Origin: Mesorhizobium sp. LHD-90
Lineage (GTDB): Bacteria > Pseudomonadota > Alphaproteobacteria > Rhizobiales > Rhizobiaceae
Direction: 5' to 3'
Assembly: GCF_030929505.1 (NCBI RefSeq)
Contig: NZ_JAVFVV010000015.1
Coordinates: forward strand, 1-64,000
DNA length: 64,000 nt
Shown here: positions 48,621 to 57,623 of the stretch, piece by piece
Numbering within the stretch: position 1 is the first letter of the stretch
How the letters are laid out: each line of letters opens with the position of its first letter
Made by a program: the position numbers and the translations under genes
The notes under the pieces: generated by a model
Database searches by the model: none
What the model was told of the DNA's origin: nothing
The model's input: only the letters and a program-made list of their open reading frames with translations

Positions 48621-49003
48621 ATGCATCAGACCATCAACACCGTTTCGACGCGCGGCCCCGGTCTCTACGAGGCGTGGAGACCGGGCTGCTGACGCTGTTC
48701 GTGCGCCACACATCGTGCTCGCTGCTGGTGCAGGAAAACGCCGATCCGGACGTGCGGCGCGACCTCGACGCCTTCTTCAAGCGCCTCGTGCCGCCCGCCG
48801 ACGACCCGTCGATGGATTTTCTGGTCCACCGGCTGGAGGGGCCGGATGACATGCCGGCACATATCAAGGCGGCGCTGACCACCGTCTCGCTCTCCATACC
48901 CGTGATGCGTGGAAAGCTGGCGCTCGGCACCTGGCAGGGCATCTACCTGTTCGAGCACCGCGCCAGCCCGCATCGCCGCGAGGTGGTGCTGCATCTCGCC
49001 TGA
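48621..49003 (+). pseudogene. yjbQ: YjbQ/UPF0047 (secondary thiamine-phosphate synthase) gene with internal deletion
   Basis: The original start is visible: CGGAG, then ATG at 48621, encoding MHQTINTVSTRGPGLYE, the normal YjbQ N-terminus. Immediately after, the sequence jumps to the part encoding GVETGLLTLFVRHTSCSLLVQENAD, but in another frame, so translation from 48621 stops at 48690-48692. About a dozen residues normally lying between LYE and GVETG are missing, together with the frame. The remainder (to 49003) is intact, including DPSMDFLVHRLEGPDDMPAHIK and GTWQGIYLFEHR. An open frame from 48545 joins the second part but its start region is unrelated to the family. Confidence 0.8.
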
Positions 49004-49082
49004 CGGCCTGCGCCGCGCGGCCGGCTTCTCGACGGCGGCATCCCGATTGGCTACGGTGCCGGCAAATCGAGAGGATCGAAGA

Positions 49083-49376
49083 ATGTCTTTCCTGAAACGA
49101 CTTTTCGGCGGTGGCGGCAGCGACGGCGGCCCGGACGAAGGCAAGCCGGTCGGCAGCGCGCTCGTCCACAACGGCTTCACCATCCGCGCCACGCCCTACA
49201 AGGCCGAGGGGCAGTTCCAGACATGCGGCGTCATCACCAAGGAGATCGACGGCGTCGTGAAGGAGCACCGCTTCGTGCGCGCCGACCGCTTTTCTTCGCA
49301 GGACGAGGCCGCCGACATGGCGCTGAAGAAGGGCCAGCAGATCGTCAACGAGCAGGGCGACCGCATGTTTTCGTGA
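49083..49376 (+). CDS. HlyU family protein
   Basis: 97 residues: MSFLKRLFGGGGSD, then VHNGFTIRATPYKAEGQFQTCGVITKEIDG, with the HRFVRADRFSSQDEAADMALKKGQQIVNEQGDRMF end typical of HlyU (PF10115). The family is named for a Vibrio regulator of haemolysin; rhizobial members are uncharacterised. GAGAGGA lies about seven bases upstream of ATG 49083. It follows the broken yjbQ and precedes a convergent TetR gene. Confidence 0.85.
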   Translation: MSFLKRLFGGGGSDGGPDEGKPVGSALVHNGFTIRATPYKAEGQFQTCGVITKEIDGVVKEHRFVRADRFSSQDEAADMALKKGQQIVNEQGDRMFS

Positions 49377-49422
49377 CGCCGTCGCGCTGGCGCCTCGGCG
49401 ATAGCGCCATGCCGGCGCCGCC

Positions 49423-50025
49423 TCACCCGGCAAGCGCCGCCACCCCGTCGATGAGCATCGCCAGGGCGGCGCGATAGGCATCGGCGTCGCCGCCGGCCTC
49501 GATCGCCAGCGCCGCCCGGTCGTAGGCCGACGACAAGAGGTGCGTGGCGGCGTCGACCGGCAGATCACGCGGCAGGTCGCCGGAGCGCACGGCGAACAGG
49601 ATGCCGGCGCGCAGCGAGCGCGCCGCATGGCGGTCGTCGATCTCGTCCATGCCGGCGCGGCCGAGCACCGCCGGCCCGTCGAGCAGCAAGAGCCGCGTGC
49701 GGCCGGGCAGCGTCATGGCGTCCAGATAGGCCTCCCCGCCTTTGACCAGCGCCTCGCGCGCCGGCATGTCGTCCGGCGCGACGCGGTCGATCTCCTCGGC
49801 CACGGCGCGCGCCTCGGCCTCGGCGACGGCGGAAAACAGCGCCTTCTTGTCCTCGAAATGATGATAGAGCGCGCCGCGCGTCACCCCCGCAGCCGCGACG
49901 ATGTCGGGCGTGGCGGTCTCCGCATAGCCCTTTTCGATGAAAAGTCTTCGCGCCGCCTCGATCAGCACGGCGCGCGTGGATTCGCTGCGCTCGCGGTTGC
50001 TGCGGCGTTCATTTTTCTCTTGCAT
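49423..50025 (-). CDS. TetR/AcrR family transcriptional regulator
   Basis: 200 residues from ATG 50025. The HTH domain is STRAVLIEAARRLFIEKGYAETATPDIVAAAGVTRGALYHHFEDKKALFSAV, followed by a TetR_C-like ligand domain (LLLLDGPAVLGRAGMDEIDDRHAARSLRAGI). It is divergent from a VOC-family gene, with palindromic ACATAC/GTATGT sites between the two starts, indicating autoregulation and control of the neighbour. A longer upstream frame exists but lacks family similarity. Confidence 0.88.
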   Translation of the reverse strand: MQEKNERRSNRERSESTRAVLIEAARRLFIEKGYAETATPDIVAAAGVTRGALYHHFEDKKALFSAVAEAEARAVAEEIDRVAPDDMPAREALVKGGEAYLDAMTLPGRTRLLLLDGPAVLGRAGMDEIDDRHAARSLRAGILFAVRSGDLPRDLPVDAATHLLSSAYDRAALAIEAGGDADAYRAALAMLIDGVAALAG

Positions 50026-50052
50026 ACATGCAGCCTGTATGTTAATTGACAG

Positions 50053-50073
50053 AAACATACAGACAGTATGTTT
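50053..50073. promoter_or_regulatory. TetR-type operator between tetR and VOC genes
   Basis: AAACATAC (50053-50060) and GTATGTTT (50066-50073) form a perfect inverted repeat with a 5-base spacer. A second, less perfect copy (CATAC...GTATG, 50023-50040) overlaps the tetR start codon. The pair suggests cooperative binding by the TetR protein. Confidence 0.75.
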
Positions 50074-50094
50074 AAAGGCGGAGAAAGGGAAGCC

Positions 50095-50520
50095 ATGAAA
50101 ACGACCAGCTATTATCCCGTGCTGATGACCGACGACGTTGCCGGCACCGCCGCCTTCTACAAGCAGCATTTCGGTTTCCAGGCCCTGTTCGAGAACGACT
50201 GGTACGTGCATCTGCAATCGACCGGGGACAAGCGCGTCAATCTCGGTATCGTCCAGTGGGATCACGAGACGGTGCCGCCGGCCGGACGGGCCAAGACGCA
50301 AGGGCTGCTCATCAACTTCGAGGTGCGCGATCCCGATGCCGTCTATGCGCGGGTCCAGGCGGCCGGCCTGCCGATCCTGAGGACGCTGCGCGACGAGGAG
50401 TTCGGCCAGCGCCACTTCATCACCGCCGACCCCAACGGCGTCATGATCGACGTGATCAAGCCGATCCCACCCAGCGGGGAATTCGTGGCGCAGTATGCCG
50501 AGGGCGCGGCGGGAAACTGA
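50095..50520 (+). CDS. VOC/glyoxalase-bleomycin resistance family protein
   Basis: 141 residues. One vicinal-oxygen-chelate domain pair: [38 protein letters not shown], then [44 protein letters not shown]. Family members bind metal or sequester small toxic molecules. ATG 50095 follows a strong GGAGAAAGG. It is divergent from a TetR gene, and its promoter carries the ACATAC/GTATGT operator, so it is probably induced by the TetR ligand. An in-frame ATG at 50068 lies within the operator and is rejected. Confidence 0.85.
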   Translation: MKTTSYYPVLMTDDVAGTAAFYKQHFGFQALFENDWYVHLQSTGDKRVNLGIVQWDHETVPPAGRAKTQGLLINFEVRDPDAVYARVQAAGLPILRTLRDEEFGQRHFITADPNGVMIDVIKPIPPSGEFVAQYAEGAAGN

Positions 50521-50760
50521 GGTCGCCGCCTCGACGGCCGCCCGCAGCTTGGCATCTGCCTGCTGCGCCGGCAACGCGCCGGCGCCGCCCGCGACGGCGG
50601 CGCGGCGCATCCGCCATCGCGTCGCGGGGCGGCAGCACATCCCAGGTCCAGCGCAGGCGCTCATTGCTTGTATTCCCGTCGCGCATGGAAAATCCTTTCG
50701 GGTTCGGAGCGTGTTTCTGCCCTCCGCTGTCGCTCCCTGCCCTTCGGGCGTTCAATGCCT

Positions 50761-50800
50761 TTGAAAGGTCCACTGGACCTTTCAATTCGCCCGATGGGCG
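50761..50800. repeat. Paired hairpins in the 50.5-51.6 kb gap
   Basis: TTGAAAGGTCCA (50761-50772) and TGGACCTTTCAA (50774-50785) are exact reverse complements around one base. Immediately next, TTCGCCC (50784-50790) and GGGCGAA (50794-50800) form a second hairpin. They lie in a 1.1-kb stretch (50521-51634) without an intact gene that also holds the element at 51365-51569. Confidence 0.8.
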
Positions 50801-51364
50801 AACCGGCATTTCACCGTTCGTCGTTAGAAAAGCGTTCGCAGGCTCACCGCTTGGCTTTTCTTGGCCTTCGGCCAACACTCCTCACCGCCACGCCCTGCCG
50901 TTTGCAGTCTGGCCATTGATGAAGAGTGGGAAGCGGGGCGCAGGGCCGAGCCTCTCAAAGTTTAGATACGTGGCGCGAACCTTGCGCCCCGCCGGCGTTC
51001 TTGCCCGACCGCTGATACCGCTCACTCGTTCCGGAGCGTGTCGTCGCGATCTGGGGCCCGGGTCTCAAAGCTCTCGCCAAGCCGCGCACCGTTACGCGGC
51101 CACCCCGGCGCCGTCGCTCTCCCCTGATACCCGGTGCGCACCAGGTTTCCCGCGAGAGCGATGAGCGCATTATGCGGGAGCCTGAAGCGGGAGGGATAAA
51201 TCTGCCGAAAAAATTGAACCGGACCATTTTTCTCGGCCAGCGGGACGAAGGATTTCAATACCTTATCACGGAAGTCCGAATCGGATTGTTAAGAAATTGC
51301 GGACGTCCTGTCCCCGTTTTTGCAACCTCGGCGATTGGCGAAACCAACAACGATTGGGTCTCTG

Positions 51365-51569
51365 CCCGTAAACGGCGGGGGGAGCGCATATGGATCCTAT
51401 CCGCTACGGTCCGGCTTCGCCGGCTGGCGGGACTGCATGAGGCGCTCGATCGCGCTGTCGCCGCCGCTTATGGCTGGCCGGAGGTCCCGCGTCGCCTTCA
51501 GCGAGAAGCTGAGGCACCCAGTATCATCCCACGATGGCAGCCATATGCGCTTCCCCCGCCGTTTACGGG
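51365..51569. mobile_element. MITE-like element with 29-bp inverted ends
   Basis: Left end 51365-51393 (CCCGTAAACGGCGGGGGGAG and on to CATATGG) and right end 51541-51569 are reverse complements with one mismatch over 29 bases. The 205-bp length, terminal inverted repeats and lack of a transposase gene fit a MITE-like or other non-autonomous element. No target-site duplication is evident at the edges. The interior contains a short methyltransferase-like coding scrap. Confidence 0.65.
51433..51480 (+). pseudogene. Possible scrap of a restriction-type DNA methyltransferase
   Basis: One frame reads LHEALDRAVAAAYGWP, very similar to the LDxAVAAAYGWP signature near the C-terminus of class I Eco57I/MmeI-type DNA methyltransferases. 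Only about 16 residues remain and no catalytic motif (NPPY) is nearby. It lies inside the element at 51365-51569. Chance similarity cannot be excluded. Confidence 0.35.
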
Positions 51570-51634
51570 AAAAGATGTCCGGCAGGACAGTGAGGGGCAG
51601 CGCCGAGCGGAGCTTTACCCCGCCCGCCAAAAAC

Positions 51635-52513
51635 TCACATCGATGCGCCGGCGCGCCGCCGCACGCGGTCCTTGCCCAGCCCAGTCTCGTCGAGCAGGCC
51701 TTTTCGCTTGGCGTGGTAATAATAGCCGGTCTGGTAGAGACGGTCGGCGCGGTTATGGTTGCCGTCGGCGACCATATAGGCGCCGCGCAGGTATTTGACC
51801 GCGTATTTGAGGTTGGTCTCGGCGTCGAACAGGCCCTTTGCCGGGCCCTGGTAGCCCATGCCGCGCGCCGTGGCGTGTTTTATCTGCATCAGCCCGTAGT
51901 GGCCGCGATTGAAGGCGGCCGGATTGAAATTGCTCTCGCGCTTGACCACGCGGCGCACGAGGTCGACCGGCACTTCGTAGACGGCAGCGTATTTGGCGAT
52001 GAGCTGGTCGAGCTTGTTCGGGCTGTCGGGTTTTATGTAGGAGGCCAGCGTCACCGGCGTATTCGCTTCACCCGACGAGGCGAAGGCGGCCGGCTTGGGC
52101 GCGTCCGGGAAAGCGGTCAGGGCCGCCTTGTCGCCTGCCGTGCCACGTTTCGCCACGGCGGCGACCGCCACGGGCTTTTCCGCCGGCTTTTGAGCGGCCG
52201 CCGCTGCCGACATACCTGCGGCCTCGCCCGGTTTCGCCGCGACGACAGCGGTCGAGGCCTGTGCAGCCTCCGCCGGTTTCACAGCCGCTTGCGCAGCGTC
52301 CGCCGCTCCGCTCAGCGATTGAGGCTGGACGTAGCTGGCGACGGAAACCTCGCCCGACGGGCTCGGCAGCACCGAAACGGTTTGCGGCAGGACATGGTCG
52401 GTCGGCGCCATGTTGAAGCTGGCGGAGGTGTCGGCTCCGGTCGAGGTGCAGCCCGCCACGGCGACGGGCGCGAGTGCTGCAACCAGCACGAGAAATCGAG
52501 AAATGTCGGGCAA
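51635..52513 (-). CDS. Lytic transglycosylase lipoprotein with SLT domain
   Basis: 292 residues. A lipoprotein signal (VAALAPVAVAGC, lipidated Cys22) is followed by a long Ala-rich linker and a C-terminal SLT/goose-type transglycosylase domain: VPVDLVRRVVKRESNFNPAAFNRGHYGLMQIKHATARGMGY with the catalytic Glu in KRESNFNP, then AETNLKYAVKYLRG. It would cleave peptidoglycan glycan strands in the periplasm. The start is TTG 52513, the only plausible start before the signal, with AGGAAG a little far upstream. Confidence 0.87.
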   Translation of the reverse strand: MPDISRFLVLVAALAPVAVAGCTSTGADTSASFNMAPTDHVLPQTVSVLPSPSGEVSVASYVQPQSLSGAADAAQAAVKPAEAAQASTAVVAAKPGEAAGMSAAAAAQKPAEKPVAVAAVAKRGTAGDKAALTAFPDAPKPAAFASSGEANTPVTLASYIKPDSPNKLDQLIAKYAAVYEVPVDLVRRVVKRESNFNPAAFNRGHYGLMQIKHATARGMGYQGPAKGLFDAETNLKYAVKYLRGAYMVADGNHNRADRLYQTGYYYHAKRKGLLDETGLGKDRVRRRAGASM

Positions 52514-52623
52514 GACGGCCGCTGCTTCCTGTTGTCCCCTCCAGCCGCTTTACAAAACTTTAATGTTCGGGGCAATCCACAGTGGACGTGTCGCCCGCCG
52601 ACGCTGCTTCAGCCGCGGGCTTC

Positions 52624-52657
52624 TCATCCGCTTGCCGGGCGCCCGGCAAGCGGATGA
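52624..52657. repeat. Perfect 34-bp palindrome between two minus-strand genes
   Basis: CATCCGCTTGCCGGGC (52625-52640) is followed directly by its reverse complement (52641-52656), and the next bases on both sides also pair. It lies just after the stop codon of the small secreted protein at 52671 and upstream of the transglycosylase. No T-run follows, so termination is doubtful; a protein-binding site or repeat copy is also possible. Confidence 0.7.
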
Positions 52658-52670
52658 AGCGAAGCGGACC

Positions 52671-52985
52671 TCACCTGCCGAGGATGAAAACATCGTCGTC
52701 GAGATCGTAGTATTCGCATTCCAGCACGTCGCAATAGCGGGTGTCGGCGGTGGGGATGGAGCGGAACTCGGGCCGCGTGCTGGCCTCGCAGAAACGGCCG
52801 TCGCTGACATAGCGCCCATAGAGCGGGACACCGCTGCGCGAGCGGTAGCGCATGATCACCGCCCCTTCCCGGTCGATGCGCGCCTGCGCCTCGGCGCAGC
52901 TCATGCCCATCGAATTGTAACGCGAGATGGCGAAGGCGTCGCCGGCGGCAAGCGTCAGGGCGGCCGCCACAAGCACGGTTTTCAT
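52671..52985 (-). CDS. Small secreted cysteine-containing protein
   Basis: 104 residues with a signal peptide (MKTVLVAAALTLAAGDAFA). The mature chain has four cysteines (MSCAEAQ, RFCEAS, RYCDVLEC), likely disulfide-bonded, and RYRSRSGVPLYGRYVSDGRFC. The pattern MSCAEAQARIDREGAVIMRY recurs in several small secreted proteins of rhizobia. Function unknown. Separated from the downstream transglycosylase by a perfect palindrome. Confidence 0.75.
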   Translation of the reverse strand: MKTVLVAAALTLAAGDAFAISRYNSMGMSCAEAQARIDREGAVIMRYRSRSGVPLYGRYVSDGRFCEASTRPEFRSIPTADTRYCDVLECEYYDLDDDVFILGR

Positions 52986-53132
52986 CGAAAACTCCGTCTG
53001 TTGACTGCGACCGGCCTCGCGGCCGGCCCTTTCACTGTCTAGCTAACGAGATACGGACGATATCCGCTTCCCGCTTCGCTGGATATTTTCACTTTTGCAT
53101 CACGGGCGCGTGAGCCGCCAGCCCGATCACCC

Positions 53133-53161
53133 CTTGTCTCCGGTTGCGAAGCATTTTATAC
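53133..53161 (+). promoter_or_regulatory. Sigma70-type promoter of the cold-shock gene
   Basis: CTTGTC (53133-53138) and TTATAC (53156-53161) are separated by 17 bases, close to the rhizobial CTTGAC/CTATAT consensus. It would start transcription near 53168, leaving a 5' leader of about 125 bases before ATG 53294, a length typical of cold-shock mRNAs. The rest of the 308-base gap shows no other feature. Confidence 0.5.
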
Positions 53162-53293
53162 GCGAGCAATTGAATTTTCGGTCGATCGGTAGCTCGCGAC
53201 ATCCTCGCGTCCGCTGACGTTCATCTGCAAATTTCGATAGGGCCCGCCGGGCGCCGCAGTCCGGTCAGAAACGTAGCGACTTCAGGAGACAAG

Positions 53294-53503
53294 ATGGCTA
53301 CCGGTACCGTCAAATGGTTCAACACCACCAAGGGCTATGGCTTCATTCAGCCGGACGCCGGTGGCGCGGACGTGTTCGTTCACATCTCGGCGGTCGAGCG
53401 CGCCGGCATGACGAGCCTCGTCGAGGGCCAGAAGGTCAGCTTCGAGATCGAGCAGGACCGCCGCACCGGCAAGTCCGCCGCCGGCAAGCTGGCCAAGGTC
53501 TGA
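53294..53503 (+). CDS. Cold-shock protein (CspA family)
   Basis: 69 residues, the full length of a CSD protein. RNA-binding motifs are both present: KGYGFI (RNP1) and VFVHIS (RNP2), with the usual [14 protein letters not shown] start. The protein binds single-stranded RNA and DNA and acts as an RNA chaperone. AGGAG lies six bases before the ATG. A promoter at 53133-53161, a long leader and a strong terminator at 53528-53560 define a monocistronic unit. Confidence 0.95.
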   Translation: MATGTVKWFNTTKGYGFIQPDAGGADVFVHISAVERAGMTSLVEGQKVSFEIEQDRRTGKSAAGKLAKV

Positions 53504-53527
53504 TCGACAGCTTTTGCTGGAACCAGG

Positions 53528-53560
53528 AAAGGCGGGATTTTTTCCCGCCTTTTTCTTTTT
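53528..53560 (+). terminator. Intrinsic terminator of the cold-shock gene
   Basis: AAAGGCGGGA (53528-53537) pairs with TCCCGCCTTT (53543-53552), followed by a T-rich run to 53560. It begins 25 bases after the csp stop codon and is a textbook Rho-independent terminator. Confidence 0.93.
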
Positions 53561-53588
53561 AGGAAGGGCTGCAACCGGCGGCCGCCGT

Positions 53589-54200
53589 CTATCCAACCCA
53601 TCGAATGGGCACGTGGCCCGGATCGGCGGCGACCCGCGCCAGCCAGGCCGTGACCGCCGGCCAGGCGGACAGGTCGAATCCCCCCGCTTCCGCGTCATGC
53701 GTATAGGCATAGAGCGCGATGTCGGCGACGCTGAGTTCGGCGCCGGCGAGAAACGCCGTTCTCGCAAGCTGCTCCTCCATCACCTGCAATGCCTTCTTGC
53801 CGCCGGCAAGCGTGGCGGCCAGCCGCTCCGGCGTGGCGTCGGCGGCCCGGTGAGGCATGGTCAGCAGCGCGCGGCGCACGGCGATATAGGGCTCGTGACT
53901 GTACTGCTCGAAGAACAGCCATTGGTAAGCGAGCGCGCGGTTGTAGGCGTCGGCCGGCAGGAAGCGCGTGCCCTCCGCGAGATGCAGCAGCATGGCGTTG
54001 GATTCGGCGAGCACGCGGCCGTCGTCGAACTCCAGCAGCGGAACCCTGCCGTTGGGGTTCTTCGCCAGGAACAGCGCCGAGGTGGTGCCGTCCGCGCCGG
54101 ACGACGTCTCGACATGCCGGAACGGCACGCCGAGTTTCGCCAGCAGCAGGCGCGGCTTGTAGCAGTTGCCGCTGTTGGTCATGCCGTAGATGGTGATCAT
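53589..54200 (-). CDS. Glutathione S-transferase family protein
   Basis: 203 residues, GST N-terminal thioredoxin-like domain (MITIYGMTNSGNCYKPRLLLAKLGVPFRHVETSSG, then NPNGRVPLLEFDDGRVLAESNAMLLHLAEG with the cis-Pro and SNAM glutathione-binding motif) and a helical C-terminal domain (AELSVADIALYAYTHDAEAGGFDLSAWPAVTAWLARV). It probably conjugates or reduces small molecules with glutathione; substrate unknown. It converges on the cold-shock gene. The N-terminal Ser/Cys pair (SGNC) marks the likely catalytic position. Confidence 0.9.
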   Translation of the reverse strand: MITIYGMTNSGNCYKPRLLLAKLGVPFRHVETSSGADGTTSALFLAKNPNGRVPLLEFDDGRVLAESNAMLLHLAEGTRFLPADAYNRALAYQWLFFEQYSHEPYIAVRRALLTMPHRAADATPERLAATLAGGKKALQVMEEQLARTAFLAGAELSVADIALYAYTHDAEAGGFDLSAWPAVTAWLARVAADPGHVPIRWVG

Positions 54201-54321
54201 CGCTTTATCCGCCCTCGTCGGCAGGAGAAGACCTGCTTTGTGGCAATACTGTCCAACGATTTATGCTTGAGCATCGATCAGCTCGGTTGATCGGTCCGGC
54301 TGGCCGCTCCGGCTCGGGGCG

Positions 54322-55158
54322 TCAGGCAGACAGCGGCACCACGTTCGAATGCGCGCCGATCAGCTTCGCGAAGGCGCGCGGAGAATCGTCGAAATCGGTC
54401 CCGGCGAGAGCCGGCGCGGCCAGATAGTCGCCCGCCAGCCGGTCGGCCCCGGCGGCAACGGCGGCGCGCAGTTGGGCGGCGTCCTCGATGCCCTCGATCT
54501 GCACCAGCGCGCCGCGCTGCCTGAGCGTCGACACCAGCAGGCGCAAGACGCGCAGAAGGTCGACGGCGCCGACGATGCGGCGTGTCCAGGCCGGCGGAAT
54601 GCGCACCAGCGCCGGCGCCGTGGCAGGTCCCCCCGCGCCGCAAGAATTGCTCGCCGCCGCGAGGTCGAGCGCGAAGGAACAGCCCTTTGCTTCCAGCCCG
54701 CGGGTCAGCAGACCGAAGGCGCCGGCGCCGGCAAACTCGCTCAGGTCGAGACAGACCCTTGTCTGCGCGATGCCCGCCGCCTCGGCTTCCGCAAGCAGCG
54801 CGTCCGCTTCCAGGCAAGGCTCCTCGGTGTCGGCCGACAGTTCGAGCAGCAGGTCGAACGCCGGGTCCTCGCAGCCGACATGGTCGAGATTGCGGATGGC
54901 GAGCCGGCGCCCCACCCAGCAAAGCCAGGTCCGCTCGTCCGCATCCATCCAGGAAAAGGCGTCGGCGGCAGGCCGCCCCCCCTGCTCTATCGTGACCTCG
55001 GCCGACAGCGCCACCGGCGCCAGCATCTCGCCGCGCCGGGCAAAGATCGGCCGGTAGAGCGTCTTCAGCCGGTACGGCTCGACGATGCCGAAGGAAAGGC
55101 CGGTCTCGTCGACCGCGATCGCCTCCCCGGCGGGCGGGCGGTGCATGCGCGAACTCAT
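54322..55158 (-). CDS. Degenerate EAL-domain protein (probably non-catalytic)
   Basis: 278 residues. Its layout follows an EAL domain (FGIVEPYRLKTLYRPIFARRGEMLAPVALSAEVTIEQGG at the start, LVQIEGIEDAAQLRAAVAAGADRLAGDYLAAP at the end), but the catalytic residues are lost: no EAL/EGL motif after the opening strand and no DD pair in the middle. It therefore cannot hydrolyse c-di-GMP and may bind it or regulate its partner. The ATG at 55158 overlaps the stop of the preceding EAL gene by four bases (ATGA), so the two are translationally coupled. Confidence 0.8.
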   Translation of the reverse strand: MSSRMHRPPAGEAIAVDETGLSFGIVEPYRLKTLYRPIFARRGEMLAPVALSAEVTIEQGGRPAADAFSWMDADERTWLCWVGRRLAIRNLDHVGCEDPAFDLLLELSADTEEPCLEADALLAEAEAAGIAQTRVCLDLSEFAGAGAFGLLTRGLEAKGCSFALDLAAASNSCGAGGPATAPALVRIPPAWTRRIVGAVDLLRVLRLLVSTLRQRGALVQIEGIEDAAQLRAAVAAGADRLAGDYLAAPALAGTDFDDSPRAFAKLIGAHSNVVPLSA

Positions 55159-56093
55159 ACGATCTTGCGCCCGAAGGTCTTGGCCGGCGGGCGGCTTTGC
55201 GGCGGGGGTTCCGGCTGATCGACCTCGGCGGCCCTGGGGCGAACGAAGGACGTGCCCGGCATGGGAAGCGCCACCGTCGGGAACGCGGCAAAACTCGTCG
55301 GCGCCAGTTCCGGCCGCGCAAGCACGTAGCCCTGCACCATCGAGGCGCCCGACCGCTCCGCCAGTTCCAGTTGCCAGTTCTCCTCGATGCCTTCGAAGAC
55401 GGTGACGATGCCGCGCGTCTTGAAGATCTGCACCATGGCGCTGAGCAGGCCGAAACCCGGTCCCGACTCCATCAGATGGGTGATCCAGTGCGCGTCGAAC
55501 TTGACGATCTCGGGCCGCAGCGCCTTGATCCGCTCGATGTCGGAATCCTCCGCGCCATAATCGTCGACGGCGATCTTGAAGCCGTTCACCCTCAGCGCAT
55601 GGACGAAGTCGTGCAGCGCGTCGAGCGAGGCGGACTTCTGTTCGGTCACCTCGCACACCACACGGGAGACCTCGATGCCGACTTCGTTCAGCGTGACGCG
55701 CATGTCGTGGAGCGCGCCATCGGCGATCGTCCGGTCGACGAAGACCGAGGGGTCGAAATTGACGAACAGCGCGGTTTCTTTTGGCAGGCAGGCGGCGGCG
55801 TTGAACAGGTGCAGCGTCCTGGTAAGCGTCTCCAGGTGGAAACGGTCCATCGCCGGCAGCGCCGCGAAGAACGAGGCGGGCGGCACGGCTACGTCGTTGC
55901 GGAAGGGGCGGATCAGCCCCTCGAAGGCCGAGACGGACAGTTTGCCGCCGTGGAAGGCGAAGATCGGCTGGAATGCACTTTTGAGCACGAACGGGCCCCA
56001 GACGGCACAGGACGTGCCGTCATCCTCACGGACGATATGGGCGAGTACCGAGCTGCGCGACACGCCTGCCTCTGCTGGCTTCGCAACCATCAT
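55155..56093 (-). CDS. EAL-domain c-di-GMP phosphodiesterase
   Basis: About 312 residues. An EAL domain with most catalytic residues: FEGLIRP (EAL variant EGL), NFDPSVF, EVTEQ, VDDYGAEDSD (DD pair), VKFDAHW, FEGIEE and VQGYVLARP. It could hydrolyse c-di-GMP to pGpG. There is no membrane helix or signal domain. It is the first gene of a two-gene unit with a degenerate EAL protein. Start at 56093 or the adjacent Met codon at 56090. Confidence 0.87.
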   Translation of the reverse strand: MMVAKPAEAGVSRSSVLAHIVREDDGTSCAVWGPFVLKSAFQPIFAFHGGKLSVSAFEGLIRPFRNDVAVPPASFFAALPAMDRFHLETLTRTLHLFNAAACLPKETALFVNFDPSVFVDRTIADGALHDMRVTLNEVGIEVSRVVCEVTEQKSASLDALHDFVHALRVNGFKIAVDDYGAEDSDIERIKALRPEIVKFDAHWITHLMESGPGFGLLSAMVQIFKTRGIVTVFEGIEENWQLELAERSGASMVQGYVLARPELAPTSFAAFPTVALPMPGTSFVRPRAAEVDQPEPPPQSRPPAKTFGRKIV

Positions 56094-56260
56094 AGGCCGG
56101 CAAGTTTTATCGACGGTTAAAAAAATCAATCCTGCCGCCGAATTGTCCCGGTTACGATGCAATGCTTGCGCATCTCCCCGCGATCGGACATTAAGCGTCG
56201 CCCGCGGCCGGACGTCGTCCGAACGATCGATGTCGCGCGGGCGGTCAACCGCGGCTTTAG

Positions 56261-57493
<1,233 letters not shown>

Positions 57494-57518
57494 GCGGTTC
57501 CGACGAACCGAATAGGAG

Positions 57519-57546
57519 AACCCGGCCCAGCGCCGGGTTTTTCTTT
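57519..57546 (+). terminator. Intrinsic terminator of the aspartate aminotransferase gene
   Basis: AACCCGGC (57519-57526) pairs with GCCGGGTT (57532-57539), followed by a T-rich tail (TTTTCTTTT). It begins 26 bases past the stop codon. Confidence 0.88.
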
Positions 57547-57623
57547 TCCCGGTGCTGGCGCTTGCCAGCCGCGTCGAAGACGGCTTGGGTAACCGTCAAA
57601 CAGGTCAGAAGGATGTGGTTGCG

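Noticed and set aside
48545-49003. A single continuous gene from 48545 covering YjbQ
   Set aside because: The first part has no YjbQ similarity, while the true N-terminus is in another frame from 48621; a frameshifted gene explains the data better.
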